A DNA stretch of 64,000 nt from Hemileia vastatrix (taxonomy: Eukaryota; Basidiomycota; Pucciniomycetes; Pucciniales; Zaghouaniaceae). The translations under genes and the position numbers were made by a program. A model generated the notes under the pieces. It was not told the DNA's origin, ran no database searches, and worked only from the letters and a program-made list of their open reading frames with translations. The stretch lies in assembly GCA_030280995.1 (NCBI GenBank), contig JASXTE010000002.1:40528183-40592182 (forward strand), given 5' to 3'. This document shows positions 54,996 through 64,000 of the stretch, one piece after another. Position 1 is the stretch's first letter; the number at the start of each line of letters is the position of its first letter.

Positions 54996-55601
54996 CTTCA
55001 AATTTCAAGAAATATTTGAATAGGAGAAAAAACATATGTAAAAGGGTTTTGTTAACAATGTACATTGATGTATTGAGACTGAAGGAGAGGGGATGTATCC
55101 ATTCCAAGGAGAGGGTAAAGGTGGGAAAAAGCCCAGGCCAAGGGGGATAAAGAATAGGATAAATGAGAGAAAAGAGGGGAGAGAGAGAGAGAGAAGAAAA
55201 AAAGTTAATTTTACCTATAAACTTAAAAAACACCACTTAAAAAAAAACCCCCCAAAAAACCATAAAAAAAAAAATTAGCAAAAAATTAAGTAAAAAAGAT
55301 AAAATGACTTACCTGGAGAGATGAGTTGAGAAAAAAGAAATATAAGCAAAATTGTTTGAGTGATGTAGGAAGAGAGGAGAAAACGGATATGAGTGAATAA
55401 AAAAAAGAGATTGACTGAAAAAATACGCGTTTGCTGAAAATATGTGATTTCATGTTGAACTGATGAAAGAAGACACAGAGAGATAAAAAAAATAAGACTT
55501 TAACAGCAAATTCAAAAACAAAAAAAATATGCAAAAAAATTCACCATTATCAGTGAATAACACATGCAAATTGATCATTTGAAGAGAATGAAAATTAAAA
55601 A
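54996..55601. other. Unassigned AT-rich region
   Basis: Purine-rich stretches and A runs at 55200-55270. Short open frames exist on both strands but show no domain or homology within the window. It may be the 3' flank of the Harbinger-like element. No terminal repeat was found here. Confidence 0.4.
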
Positions 55602-56867
55602 TTAAAATTGCGTTGAAAAATGTTGGAGTGTTATTGGAAGAATTTTTGCCCTTATACTAGTTGATTGAGAAATAAAAGTGTTGGATATAGTCGGAGGTGA
55701 ATCAACTTGTTCATCTTCATACAGCTCTAACCATTGATCTTTGAGGTCAGCAAGTAGGTTATGAAGTATAGTGCAACACAGAATCCAGTTGATCACCGCC
55801 TCCATTTCAGATTTATTTCTAAAAGGACTTCTTAATTCCCTTAAACTATAAAAACGGCCTTTCAAGATTCCAATAGAATGTTCAATACGGACTCTTGACT
55901 TTGCCAAATGATTTTTGAACTTGGCATTTTGACTGTCTTCTGAAACTGCTCCCCAAGAAGCAGGAAGTACATACTTTCCATTCACATAAGCAGAATCTGC
56001 AAGAAGATACTGATTTTCATCAAAGAATTTTTCAGGTTCATTTGAAATATGCATTCTTTGGAAGACGTAGGAGTCATGACATGAGCCAGGATAGCCAGCT
56101 AATAATGATATAAATTTTTTGTTTACCTCACATATAAGCTGAACAGAAATTGAATATCTATAAAGAAGACATATTTGTTTGTGTTAGTTTCAAAGAGAAT
56201 GAAAGGAGTTAAAAATAATCTACCTCTTTTTACGGTCAAAGTAATTTTTTCCACCTTGAGCAGGTTTCTGGCTCAAAGGAATAGTAGTACCATCAACAAA
56301 ACCAATACATCCTGGGAAGCCCTCTGCTTACATAACCTGAGATGATTTAAGTTTCTCTTCTTTTGTTGGCCAGGTGAGAAGTTGAGATTCCAAGGAGTTG
56401 ATGGAAGTGATACATTGTTTGGTATAAGTGTTAACTGAACCATACCCTAAATCAAAGACACTTTCTAAACGTTTCAAAGCGGCTCCATTACAATTTGAAC
56501 CCAAATGACATAGTGTGATGGCCAATTGAATTGAAGGATGTTGTTGTTCTTTTTGAGAATTATTGTGAAATATGGGATGATCCTGAATAATCTCAAGCAA
56601 TTTAAGGAAACATTCCTGAGAAGTCCTGAACAGATGTCTAAAACTGGGTGTAGATAGGTTAAGAAGTGTTTGGATGGTGTACTTGGGGGTATGAAGTACT
56701 TGAGGCTTTCTGGGAAGAAGGTAACGTTTCGTGGCCATTTTTGATAAAAAGACAAAATCTTCTTCTAGATCAGAATCAGAATTGGAATCAGAGTCCAAGA
56801 GCAGTTCAAGAGCCATGAAAGTCATTGCTTTATGTAATTTATCACGATTTGAAGGTGAGGAAGGCAT
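55602..56867 (-). pseudogene. PIF/Harbinger (HARBI1-like, DDE_Tnp_4) transposase
   Basis: Starts MPSSPSNRDKLHKAMTFMAL. The helix-turn-helix-like middle (AITLCHLGSNCNGAALKRLE, YGSVNTYTKQC) precedes the catalytic domain. D,D,E residues are visible: GFVDGTTIPL, PGSCHDSYVF and SRVRIEHSIGILKGRF. LADSAYVNGKYVLPASWG is typical of this family. A 66-base intron (56223-56158, GTAGAT donor, TTTATAG acceptor) lies after FDRKKR. A single TAA (56328-56330, after SSQVM) interrupts exon 1, so the copy is probably dead, though nearly whole at about 400 codons. It would cut and paste a DNA element with 3-base TNA target duplications. Confidence 0.9.
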
Positions 56868-57017
56868 AACTCTTATATGATATGATATGAAGATGTAAAT
56901 GATGTACGATGTTTTGAGTTATGAAGTGTTATGCTGCGGAGTGCTGCATATGAATAGGATGATGCTGACAAATCAGTGAAATGGGACTTGATGGTGAAAT
57001 CAGCACTTTTTGTTGAG

Positions 57018-57175
57018 AAAGTGCGGATTTGAGTGAAATAAGTGACTTTTTTAACTTTTGAAATCCACCAGTATTCGGGCTAGTGTGTTTTAGAAATCCG
57101 CACTTAGATAAGTGCCGATTTGGTCAAATTTAAGTGCGGATTTGTAAGTGTGGATTTGCCAGAACTGACACCCCC
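57018..57175 (-). repeat. Subterminal repeats and right end of the Harbinger element
   Basis: Five copies of a 13-base motif AAGTGCGGATTTG, one inverted (57094-57106), lie at 57018, 57110, 57132 and 57146. The end reads CCAGAACTGACACCCCC, followed by TAA, a typical PIF/Harbinger target duplication, and then by family C-like sequence. The matching left end (GGGGGTGTCAG) was not found. Confidence 0.6.
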
Positions 57176-57179
57176 TAAT

Positions 57180-57890
57180 GACAGATTCACTCATAATTGG
57201 GTTACCTTACTGCCTGGGTTGGAATTTACTTATAAAAGCACTGTTCATTCTGTTACTCAAAGAAAGCCTTTTGAGCTCTGGCTTGAATATTTTCCAAATA
57301 CTCCTGCCCAAATTCTCAATAATAAAATACCTAAATTGGATTTACATCTTGGTGTAAAATCTTTTCTTTAAATGCAACAACATTGCAGAAGTCATGCTCA
57401 AAAATGTATTGAAAAATCCTTTGAATATGAGAAGAAGAGATGGGACAAATCCCATAAGAAATACACCTTTAAAAAGGGTGATGAAGTGTTTGATTTCTGA
57501 AGTCCACTTCAATTTACAAGGTAATAACAAATTGAAAGACCCATTGCTTGGTCCATTTTTTGTCAGAAGAATGGTTGGTGGTAATGCAGTTGAAGTTATT
57601 TTTTATTCTCCATATGACAGAAAACATCCTGTTTTTCCAATATCTCTCTTGAAACCTTACACATCCAATAGTGATTTATTTCCCAAAAGGAGGGGAAGAC
57701 CAAAAAAGACCCCTAATGAAATCACTGAGACAGAAGAAATTGATAAGATTCTAAATGACAGAATAATTACAGCTGAAAAAGGTACAGAATACTTATAGAG
57801 ATTCAAAAATAAATCTTCTGAATATGATACTCAGATACCTGGGAAGGAGATATCTAATCTTCCTACTCTTCTAAAAAAATATAAAAAGAA
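57180..57890 (+). pseudogene. Integrase C-terminus of the family C-like element
   Basis: FTHNWVTLLPGLEFTYKSTV aligns with the first copy (FTHDWVTLIPGLEFAYNSTV). PFELWLEYFPNTPAQ, GPFFVRRMVGGNAVEVIF (GPY/F type) and DRKHPVFPISLLKPY follow, then a chromodomain-like tail RFKNKSSEYDTQIP. Stops after KSFL and after GTEYL and a shift near DEVFD show decay. The core triad is not included. Confidence 0.82.
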
Positions 57891-57930
57891 AAAATCTTAG
57901 CATTTTTTTTGTTTTTTTAGAGTGAGGGAG

Positions 57931-58620
57931 TGTCAGCCAGTCTGCTAGACTTACCCAGTAAAATAATTGATTATTTACTGGATGAAGCCACACCTTATTA
58001 TTTTAATTTTATTAATTATAAATTATTTACATTAAATTTACCTATAAAAAATTAACTAATTACAAAATGGTAAAGTTACTGAATAATTAAAATTAATTTA
58101 AAATGTCCCTTATATTTCTATCTTCTAACACTGTGCTCAATGACAGGTTATAAGAAATATAAATTAATATTAAAATAAATTAAAATAAAAATTTAATATT
58201 CAAATAAAATTAACTACCTACAAAAAATTCAAATTACTTATTTAAAATTGACATTTACAGTAAATTTTAAATACATTAATTTATTTCTGTCATATACAGT
58301 AAATACACTTTTGAAGCCTTCTTTTTAGAACAACTTTATTATTTGAGAATATTCCTTCTGGAATATTCCTTTTCCTCTCTCTGATACTACTGTTTTTAGA
58401 ATTTATTACCTTGCTCTGTCTCTCCTTTGCCTATATAAAGGCCTATCTTTTGGTTGTTTTAAATTCATTCCTTACTTATTATTTTATTAAACCAATTTAT
58501 TACACTCAACATATTTATTACTATTTATTGTTTTTAGTATTTATTTACAGAAATTCTAAATCATTAATTATAATATTTATTAAAATTTTTACCTCTTTAA
58601 CTTGAGTAAAGCAAGTAAAA
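57931..58620 (+). repeat. LTR of the family C-like element
   Basis: Starts TGTCAGCC after the purine tract AGAGTGAGGGAG, as in the first copy. It contains a promoter-like CTATATAAAG at about 58431. The 3' end could not be fixed; the stated end is approximate. Confidence 0.55.
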
Positions 58621-58728
58621 GATAAACATATGTACCTAAACTTTGAAATCCCAAAATTCCCCTATCACAACCATTGGACCTCCAATTAAAACCTTCTAGA
58701 CATAAAAGTCCCCTGGACAGCACATGAG

Positions 58729-59757
58729 TTGGAGGTGAAGAAATTAAAGATAAAGAAAGTGAAGAAGGCTCTAGAGTACAATTTCCTATTGGATCAAATG
58801 AAACTCAAGTATAAACTTGAAGATGGTTCAAAAAAGAAAGATTTCTTGATAGAATGTGTTGAAGCTAATATATTTATTGAGGAAATTGAATGCTTAATGA
58901 TGATGTTTGATAACTAGTTTTTTTTATTTTGTTTAGAAAGTTTTCTTGATTGAATGCATTAAAGCTAATGATAAATTCTTGGCACACACTCCTTACTGAA
59001 ATGTGAAAAAGTTTATTTCAACATTTTAGATTATTTGATTTTTTGGTTAAATTAATTTTGTTTTATTTCTTTTTGGTGATAATTTCATATGTGCTGACTT
59101 TTTAAAGGTCTTTATTCTAGAAGATTTTTTTTTGCAAAAATTTTAAAATTTCATACATTTTTTCTTCTTTAAATTCTAATCATTAAATTTACTTTTCTAA
59201 ATACTGATAAGTCAAAAAAACTCTATATCTGTTTTAAAAAATTGGAAATACCCTCCCCTGCATTTTATTAAAGCAAGGGGTGGGTATCACCAAAATTTTT
59301 ATAAGTCATCAATTTCAAATGTCAGATTTGACAATTTCGCAGTACCCTCCACTGCATTTTATTTAAGTAAAGGGTTAAAAAGTATATAAACAACTATTAT
59401 ATATTAATTTCCTTAGCTTTAAATTAATGACAATTCCACTAGCCAAAATGTGGATACATCTAGAAAAAAATGTTTGGGACTTTCCACAAGTGTAGGCCAA
59501 TGAACCTCATGAAAAAAAAAATGTTGTCATGATTTCCATTTATACAACACAGGGTTCTTGACCCATTACTTTATTTTAGGAATTTTTAATATAAGAGTTA
59601 TTTATAAAAGATTTATGAAAAAATAAAAAATATTTGATTACTCTACTCATCCCCATACATTTTTGAGCTACATAAAGTTTTTTTATATCTGTTTAAGTTA
59701 CCTTATTTTTTTACCTTATTGATTTGTTGGATTAGTTTTTGACTAATTGAAAGGAGC
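58729..59757 (+). repeat. Repeat D, left arm of a large inverted repeat
   Basis: About 1.03 kb that recurs inverted at 61352-62690. It starts with a short plus-strand coding tail (58729-58917) ending LKYKLEDGSKKKDFLIECVE and IEEIECLMMMFDN, the same C-terminus as the gene at 62441. A non-coding part shared by both arms follows. The spacer between arms is about 1.6 kb. Confidence 0.8.
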
Positions 59758-60480
59758 ATCCAAAATGAGTAAAGTCGTGACAAGATTCTAAACCAGGTAG
59801 AGCTTTTGTTGTTTGTTGATTATCCTTTGAAGAGCTCCAAATAGTTTTGATGATTCAAGTTCCCAATCCAAAATCTATTATACAGCTGTGATCTGGAAAG
59901 TATAACCCATGACCTTTTATTTTAGCTGGGGAAAGAATAGGTGGTCCAGTTATCAGATTGATATATGAGAAAATTCCAAAAGTAAGAATATTGGCATCAT
60001 TCCTATTGATATGAATCCTATTGTTGAATCCTCAATGAGTAATAATAACATTTGAAAATAAAAAATGTTTTTTGCTAATTTCTACCTATTAGAAGTCACT
60101 CCAATTTGGTATTCCAACTTTGGTAGCAAGTTGATGATTATTTCAAAAGCTTTATTACTAAATTTTTGAGGAGAAGAGAAAGAAAATTATTGAAAGAATG
60201 TAAGGTGTCCCACAAGCAAAAATCAACATCTTTTTCAGCTTTTGATAAATTTTTAAGTAAAGAATAGATGCCTATGGAAATAAAACTGGTGCCATGATTT
60301 TAAGAAAGAATCATATATTTTCAGACATACCAAGAGAATAGCTTTTAACAAATCCTGGTCTCCAACTAAATCCAATTATAATACCACCCAACAAATTTGT
60401 ATTCCTTAATTGTAAACAAACCAAAGCCATTTTATATAGTGTTCCTATGAGATTGGATAGTTGATTAAATGTTTAATCTT
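59411..60480 (-). pseudogene. Unidentified DNA-transposon gene, possibly 2OG/TET-JBP-like (repeat D)
   Basis: Minus-strand pieces: GGIIIGFSWRPGFVKSYSLG near 60330, then, after several stops, FGIFSYINLITGPPILSPAK, KGHGLYFPDHSCIIDFG and DNQQTTKALPGLESC. The last pieces match copy 1 at 54310-54640. GxSWRPG at the start and the HGxxFPDxxxxIDF/DNHQT region are reminiscent of fungal 2-oxoglutarate dioxygenases linked to transposons. It is convergent with the coding tail at 58729. Family assignment is weak. Confidence 0.35.
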
Positions 60481-61351
60481 TTGAACCTTTAAAAAATAAT
60501 TTTCTTAAATAAATTGAGGCTTAAAAGAATTTCTGATAACTGCTTTAAATTCATTGTCTCCTGATTTAATTAAATATATTTAATCTTCTGGTAACTCATT
60601 TGGATGAGAATTTTTTTGATCAACTCTAGTTTTATAGTACTTGATATTTGATATATGGCCAAATAAGCAATCCAAATGAGCTTTTTTTTAAATTTCTTTT
60701 ATTCTGCTGACTTCTAACATCATTGTTTTTTTTGATATTTTTGATGATGATTGAAATAAAATTGAATTTGAAAAAGATGATAAAGATGATAAAGAGGATG
60801 ATGATAGAGAAGTAAGAGGTGATTCTGACAAAATAGAAATTTTTTTCTCTGAACAAAAAAAAATTGTGTCAAAAACCAAAAAAATAAAATGGAAAAAAAA
60901 TAAAACTCACAAAATTTAATATTTTTATTGAACCTTAAGAATTTTCTTGATAAAACTTAATCCAAATAATTTTTTTGAAAAGAAATCAATTACTAAAACT
61001 TTCCTTGAAAAAAAATTGAAACAAAAATAAAATAAAATAAAATAAAAATAAACATCAGTAAAATTAGTTCCAAAAAATTGAACTTCAAAGTTATTTGGTG
61101 TTAAATATACCAACTAAAGTCCTTGAAAAAAATGATAAAAATAAATTATAATCAAAGATGTAAGCCAAAAAAAATTGTATCCAAAAAATTATTCCCAAAA
61201 ATAAAAGTAAAAATTATAAACACAGCAAATTTATTATTTGGACAGCTTGAACCATAAAAAAAATTTTTTTTTATAATATTCTGTAAAAAAACAAAAAAAA
61301 ATACAAAATAATGTTAATAAAAAAAATAAAAATTATCTTTTACAAATTCTG
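60481..61351. other. AT-rich spacer of the inverted repeat
   Basis: Very AT-rich with long A runs. Open frames are low complexity (Phe/Ile/Ser/Lys). No gene is supported. Confidence 0.5.
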
Positions 61352-62690
61352 CTCTTCCAAATTAGTCAAAAACTAATTTAACAAATCAATAAGGTAAAAA
61401 AAAGAAGGTAAATATAACAGATATAAAAAAACTTTATGTAGATCAAAAATGTATGGGGATGATTAGAGTCATCAAATATTTTTTATTTTTTCATAAATCT
61501 TTTATAAATAACTCTTATTTTAAAAATTCCTAAAATAAAGTAATGGGCCAACAGCCCTGTGTTGTATAAATGGGAATCATGACAACATTTATTTTTTTCA
61601 TGAGGCTCCTTGGCCTACACTTGTGGAAAGTGCCAAACATTTTTTTCTAGATGTATCTACATTTTGGCAAGAAGAATCTTCATTACTTTAAAGCTAAGGA
61701 AATTGATATATGTTAGTCACCACACAATATCGGGGGCAGACTTGCTAGCGAGTACGCAACCTTGGACCCAAAATCACCACAGATTGAACACACATTGAGC
61801 TATTGATAAAGGAACCATACAATCAAGGATGAACCCCACTTAGCAGAGCAGTTTTAGGTGGCTGTTCAAGTAGAGCACAGTATGGGTTCAGTATGAGTTC
61901 AGTCTGAGTTCCATCTGAGCTCCATCTGAGTTCAGGTTGAGGACTTGCTGGCAAGTCCACCCCCTATATTGTGTAGTGAGTTGTTTATATATTAATTTAT
62001 GTAATTATATTAAATTTTGGTGATTTTCACTCCTTACTTCAATAAAATTCAGGGGAGGTTATTGCCAAATTTTCAAATCTGACATTTGAAATTGTTGACT
62101 TAGAAAAATTTTGGTGATACCCACCCCTTGCTTCAATAAAATGCAGGGGAGGGTGTTTCAAATTTTTTTAAACAGATATAGAGTTTTGTTGATTTAGCTG
62201 TATTTAGAAAAGTAAATTTAATTATTTGAATGTAAAGAAGAAAAAATGTATGAGTTTTTCAAATTTTCACAAAAAAAAATCATATATAATTAAGACATTT
62301 AAAAATTCAGCACATATGAACTTATCACCAAAAAGAAATAAAAAAAATTTATTTAAACAAACAAACAAATAATCTAAAATGTTGAAATATAATTTTTCAC
62401 ATTTCAGTGAGGAGTGTGTGCCAAGGATTTATTATTAGCCTTAATGCATTCTATCAAGAAAACTTTCTAAACAAAATAAAAAAAACTGGTTATCAAAAAT
62501 TTTCATAAAGCATTCAATTTCCTCAATAAATTTATTAGCTTTAACACATTCTATCATGAAATCTTTCTTTTTTGAACCATCTTCAAGTTTATACTTGAGT
62601 TTCATTTGATCCAATAGGAAATTGTACTCTAGAGCCTTCCACCCTTTCTTTATCTTAAATTTTTTCACCTCCAAGTCATGTGCCCTCTCA
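61352..62690 (-). repeat. Repeat D, right arm of the large inverted repeat
   Basis: Reverse complement of 58729-59757 with one extra insertion, the MITE at 61718-61977. Without the MITE the arm is about 1.08 kb. Matching landmarks: AATCAATAAGGTAAAAAAA near 61390 against its complement near 59720, and the coding tails at both outer ends. Confidence 0.8.
61718..61977. mobile_element. MITE with CACTA-type ends, copy 2
   Basis: 260 bases, in inverted orientation relative to copy 1. It starts CACCACACAATATCGGGGG and ends TATTGTGTAGTG, flanked by the 3-base duplication AGT (61715-61717 and 61978-61980). The empty site can be read in the left arm near 59400. It has lost more CpG than copy 1 (CACGCAATA there, CACACAATA here). 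Confidence 0.9.
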
Positions 62691-63740
62691 CCCCAATTTA
62701 AAGAAAGATCAAATTTCTTCTCCTCCAAGTCTTGTACCCTCCAATCCCTCAGTAAAGAAAGCTTGAATTTATTCTCCTCCTAGTCTTTTGCCCTATCATA
62801 TCTTTTTAAAGAGAGCTTTTATTGTTTTTTTTTTTTGAAACTTGAGAGTATCTCTTGCACCTTCAACTTTACCTAGAGTGAAAAGGAATATTAACAAAAG
62901 AAAAGAAAAGCTCACTTAATTATTAAGAGGTATACTATCACTTACAAGATTCATGTTTCTCCAGAAAATCATCAATAGAAGAAAAAGGGGTTTGGTAAAA
63001 ACTATCTCTGTTTTTCTTTCTATTACTGTTTAAATTCAAAGTATTTGATGGTCTTTGCTTTTCTTTGGAGTTAAAGTTTTCCTCTTCATCATTGATTCTA
63101 GCTTCAAACTCACTTGCTTGAGGATCCTGGGTTCATTCATTAGCCTTTTTAGAAATAAAAAAATAAAACAACTAGACAAGAATTAAAAAATTACTGGAGT
63201 GGGATCAAGTTGGTTTATATCACCATAAGAATCTATTGGAAAGCTATCTAGATTCTTTGAATTTAGAACAGGAATGATTGAGTTGAGGAAGAGGATGGGA
63301 AAAGATTTCTTTCAACATCATATTTGCAGATAGTATCTTCACCATCCAACATGTTGGCAGTATTTAAATCAGCTCGCTCTCCAAAAATAGCATCCATCTC
63401 TTTAAAGTATGGACATAGAGATTCAAGTTTATCATCTATGGATTATATGCCCTTACTGATATCAATGTCAGTAATACCAAAACCAGTAGAACATAAAAGA
63501 GTCTTTGCCTTCTTGTATTGGGCTCAGTAATTCTTGAAACGTTCAGAAATATGTTCAGGAAAAAGATTAATCCTTCCCTTGGTCTTATTTTGTAATTCAT
63601 TGTCCATTAGAAGATAGTCATTGACTTTTGATGCAGGGTGCTGTCCTTTTTTAGTTGAATTCTCAGTAACAAAACAAGAATAATAATTTGTTTTTATTCT
63701 CAGCCAGTTGATAAGTATGGGTTTATCATATTTTTTTAGT
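62441..63740 (-). pseudogene. Myb/SANT-like transposon-associated protein with coiled-coil C-terminus
   Basis: The N-terminal part (63730-63240) reads KYDKPILINWLRIKTNYYSC, GQHPASKVNDYLLMDNELQN, then RINLFPEHISERFKNY and LESLCPYFKEMDAIFGERAD. CPYFKEMDAIFGER resembles the segment after the SANT-like domain in fungal transposon-linked proteins. TGA replaces the Trp expected after FKNY and a TAA follows DISKGI. After one or more introns (a GTAAGT donor near 62942), the C-terminal exon carries 18-residue repeats and ends LDQMKLKYKLEDGSKKKDFM and IEEIECFMKIFDN. Probably an accessory DNA-binding protein of a DNA transposon; the exon structure is not fully resolved. Confidence 0.5.
62671..62832 (-). 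repeat. 54-base coding tandem repeat (3 units)
   Basis: Units begin at CCAAGTCATG (62671), CCAAGTCTTG (62725) and CCTAGTCTTT (62779), exactly 54 bases apart. Each encodes about 18 residues of the form LSLxxxxxRAxDLEEKKF, predicted helical or coiled coil. The third unit has an in-frame TAG. Confidence 0.8.
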
Positions 63741-64000
63741 TGAAAGTCTTTGATTTCTCAGCTGAGCGGGGGAGAGAGTGAGTAATGGGATTCGAAGGAC
63801 AACTGAGGGAAGGCTGCCTCTGAGAAGATCTATGATGACTGGGAATGTTGAGATATTTCAAGATGAAAAGGAGAAAAAAAACAGATTATATGGGAAGGGG
63901 TTTTTAATGGAAATGAATAGACAGGATAGGAGTTATCAAAAAGGTAGGGAGGCTGGAACATCCAGAAAGTTGTCCAAGATGTGGTTATGAAAAATTGAGG
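63741..64000. other. Unassigned right edge
   Basis: Purine-rich sequence, with an open frame from 63778 to 63990 that lacks any recognisable domain. Nothing can be supported. Confidence 0.3.

Larger units (their letters stand above)
57176..58620 (+). mobile_element. Family C-like Ty3/gypsy 3' end (second copy)
   Basis: Integrase C-terminus, polypurine tract and LTR in the same order as at 3735-5747. The left edge is cut by the Harbinger-like element. The LTR sequence differs from the first copy, so this is a relative, not a recent duplicate. The right boundary is uncertain. Confidence 0.75.

Noticed and set aside
1..64000. Repeat-induced point mutation as the cause of decay
   Set aside because: The copy differences I could inspect favour CpG sites, and stops arise by mixed changes including indels. 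A full dinucleotide count would be needed to exclude a minor contribution.

Overview
This window looks like repeat-rich fungal DNA, probably from a basidiomycete. Gene style (spliceosomal introns of 53-67 bases, Zn2Cys6 proteins), strong AT bias, and stacked Ty3/gypsy retrotransposons recall a large, transposon-swollen rust genome such as Austropuccinia. The species guess is from memory of that kind of genome and is not proven here. I see no host housekeeping gene, tRNA or rRNA. Essentially everything is transposable element. || Layout. Two Ty3/gypsy families dominate. Family A is a chromovirus (chromodomain on integrase, LTR about 750-810 bases, ends TGTCAC/GTGACA, 5-base target duplications). 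It has three copies: A1 (1-3327, plus strand, left end outside), A2 (11918-20537, minus, TSD AATCC) and A3 (29865-38304, minus, TSD GATGG). Family B lacks a chromodomain, has LTRs of about 1.2 kb with TGT/ACA ends, and has copies B1 (5748-9748 continued at 39490-40990, plus), a probable solo LTR (9749-10956 plus 39484-39489), B2 (10957-39479, minus), B3 (40991-46267, plus) and B4 (46268-about 54080, plus). Family C contributes a 3' end at 3328-5747 and a related one at 57176-about 58620. The right 10 kb holds a PIF/Harbinger transposase gene (55602-56867), a palindromic tandem repeat (54636-54995) and a DNA-transposon-like repeat D with arms in inverted orientation (58729-59757 and 61352-about 62690). 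Two copies of a CACTA-ended MITE are present (18926-19175 and 61718-61977). || Nesting. Junctions and target duplications read as B3 containing B1. B1 contains family C (which contains A1) and a solo B LTR. The solo LTR contains B2, whose left LTR contains A2 and whose right LTR contains A3. A2 in turn carries a MITE in gag. || The most interesting content: both retrotransposon families carry extra genes on the strand opposite to gag-pol, placed between integrase and the 3' LTR and reading inward from that LTR. Family A has one such gene. Family B has two. In each family one of these genes encodes an N-terminal Zn(II)2Cys6 binuclear cluster, the fungal transcription-factor DNA-binding motif, with a short intron conserved between copies and its own TATA box. 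The A3 version is open over 314 codons although its pol is broken. I read this as a retrotransposon-encoded regulator module, possibly acting on the element's own LTR or on host silencing. That function is inference only.
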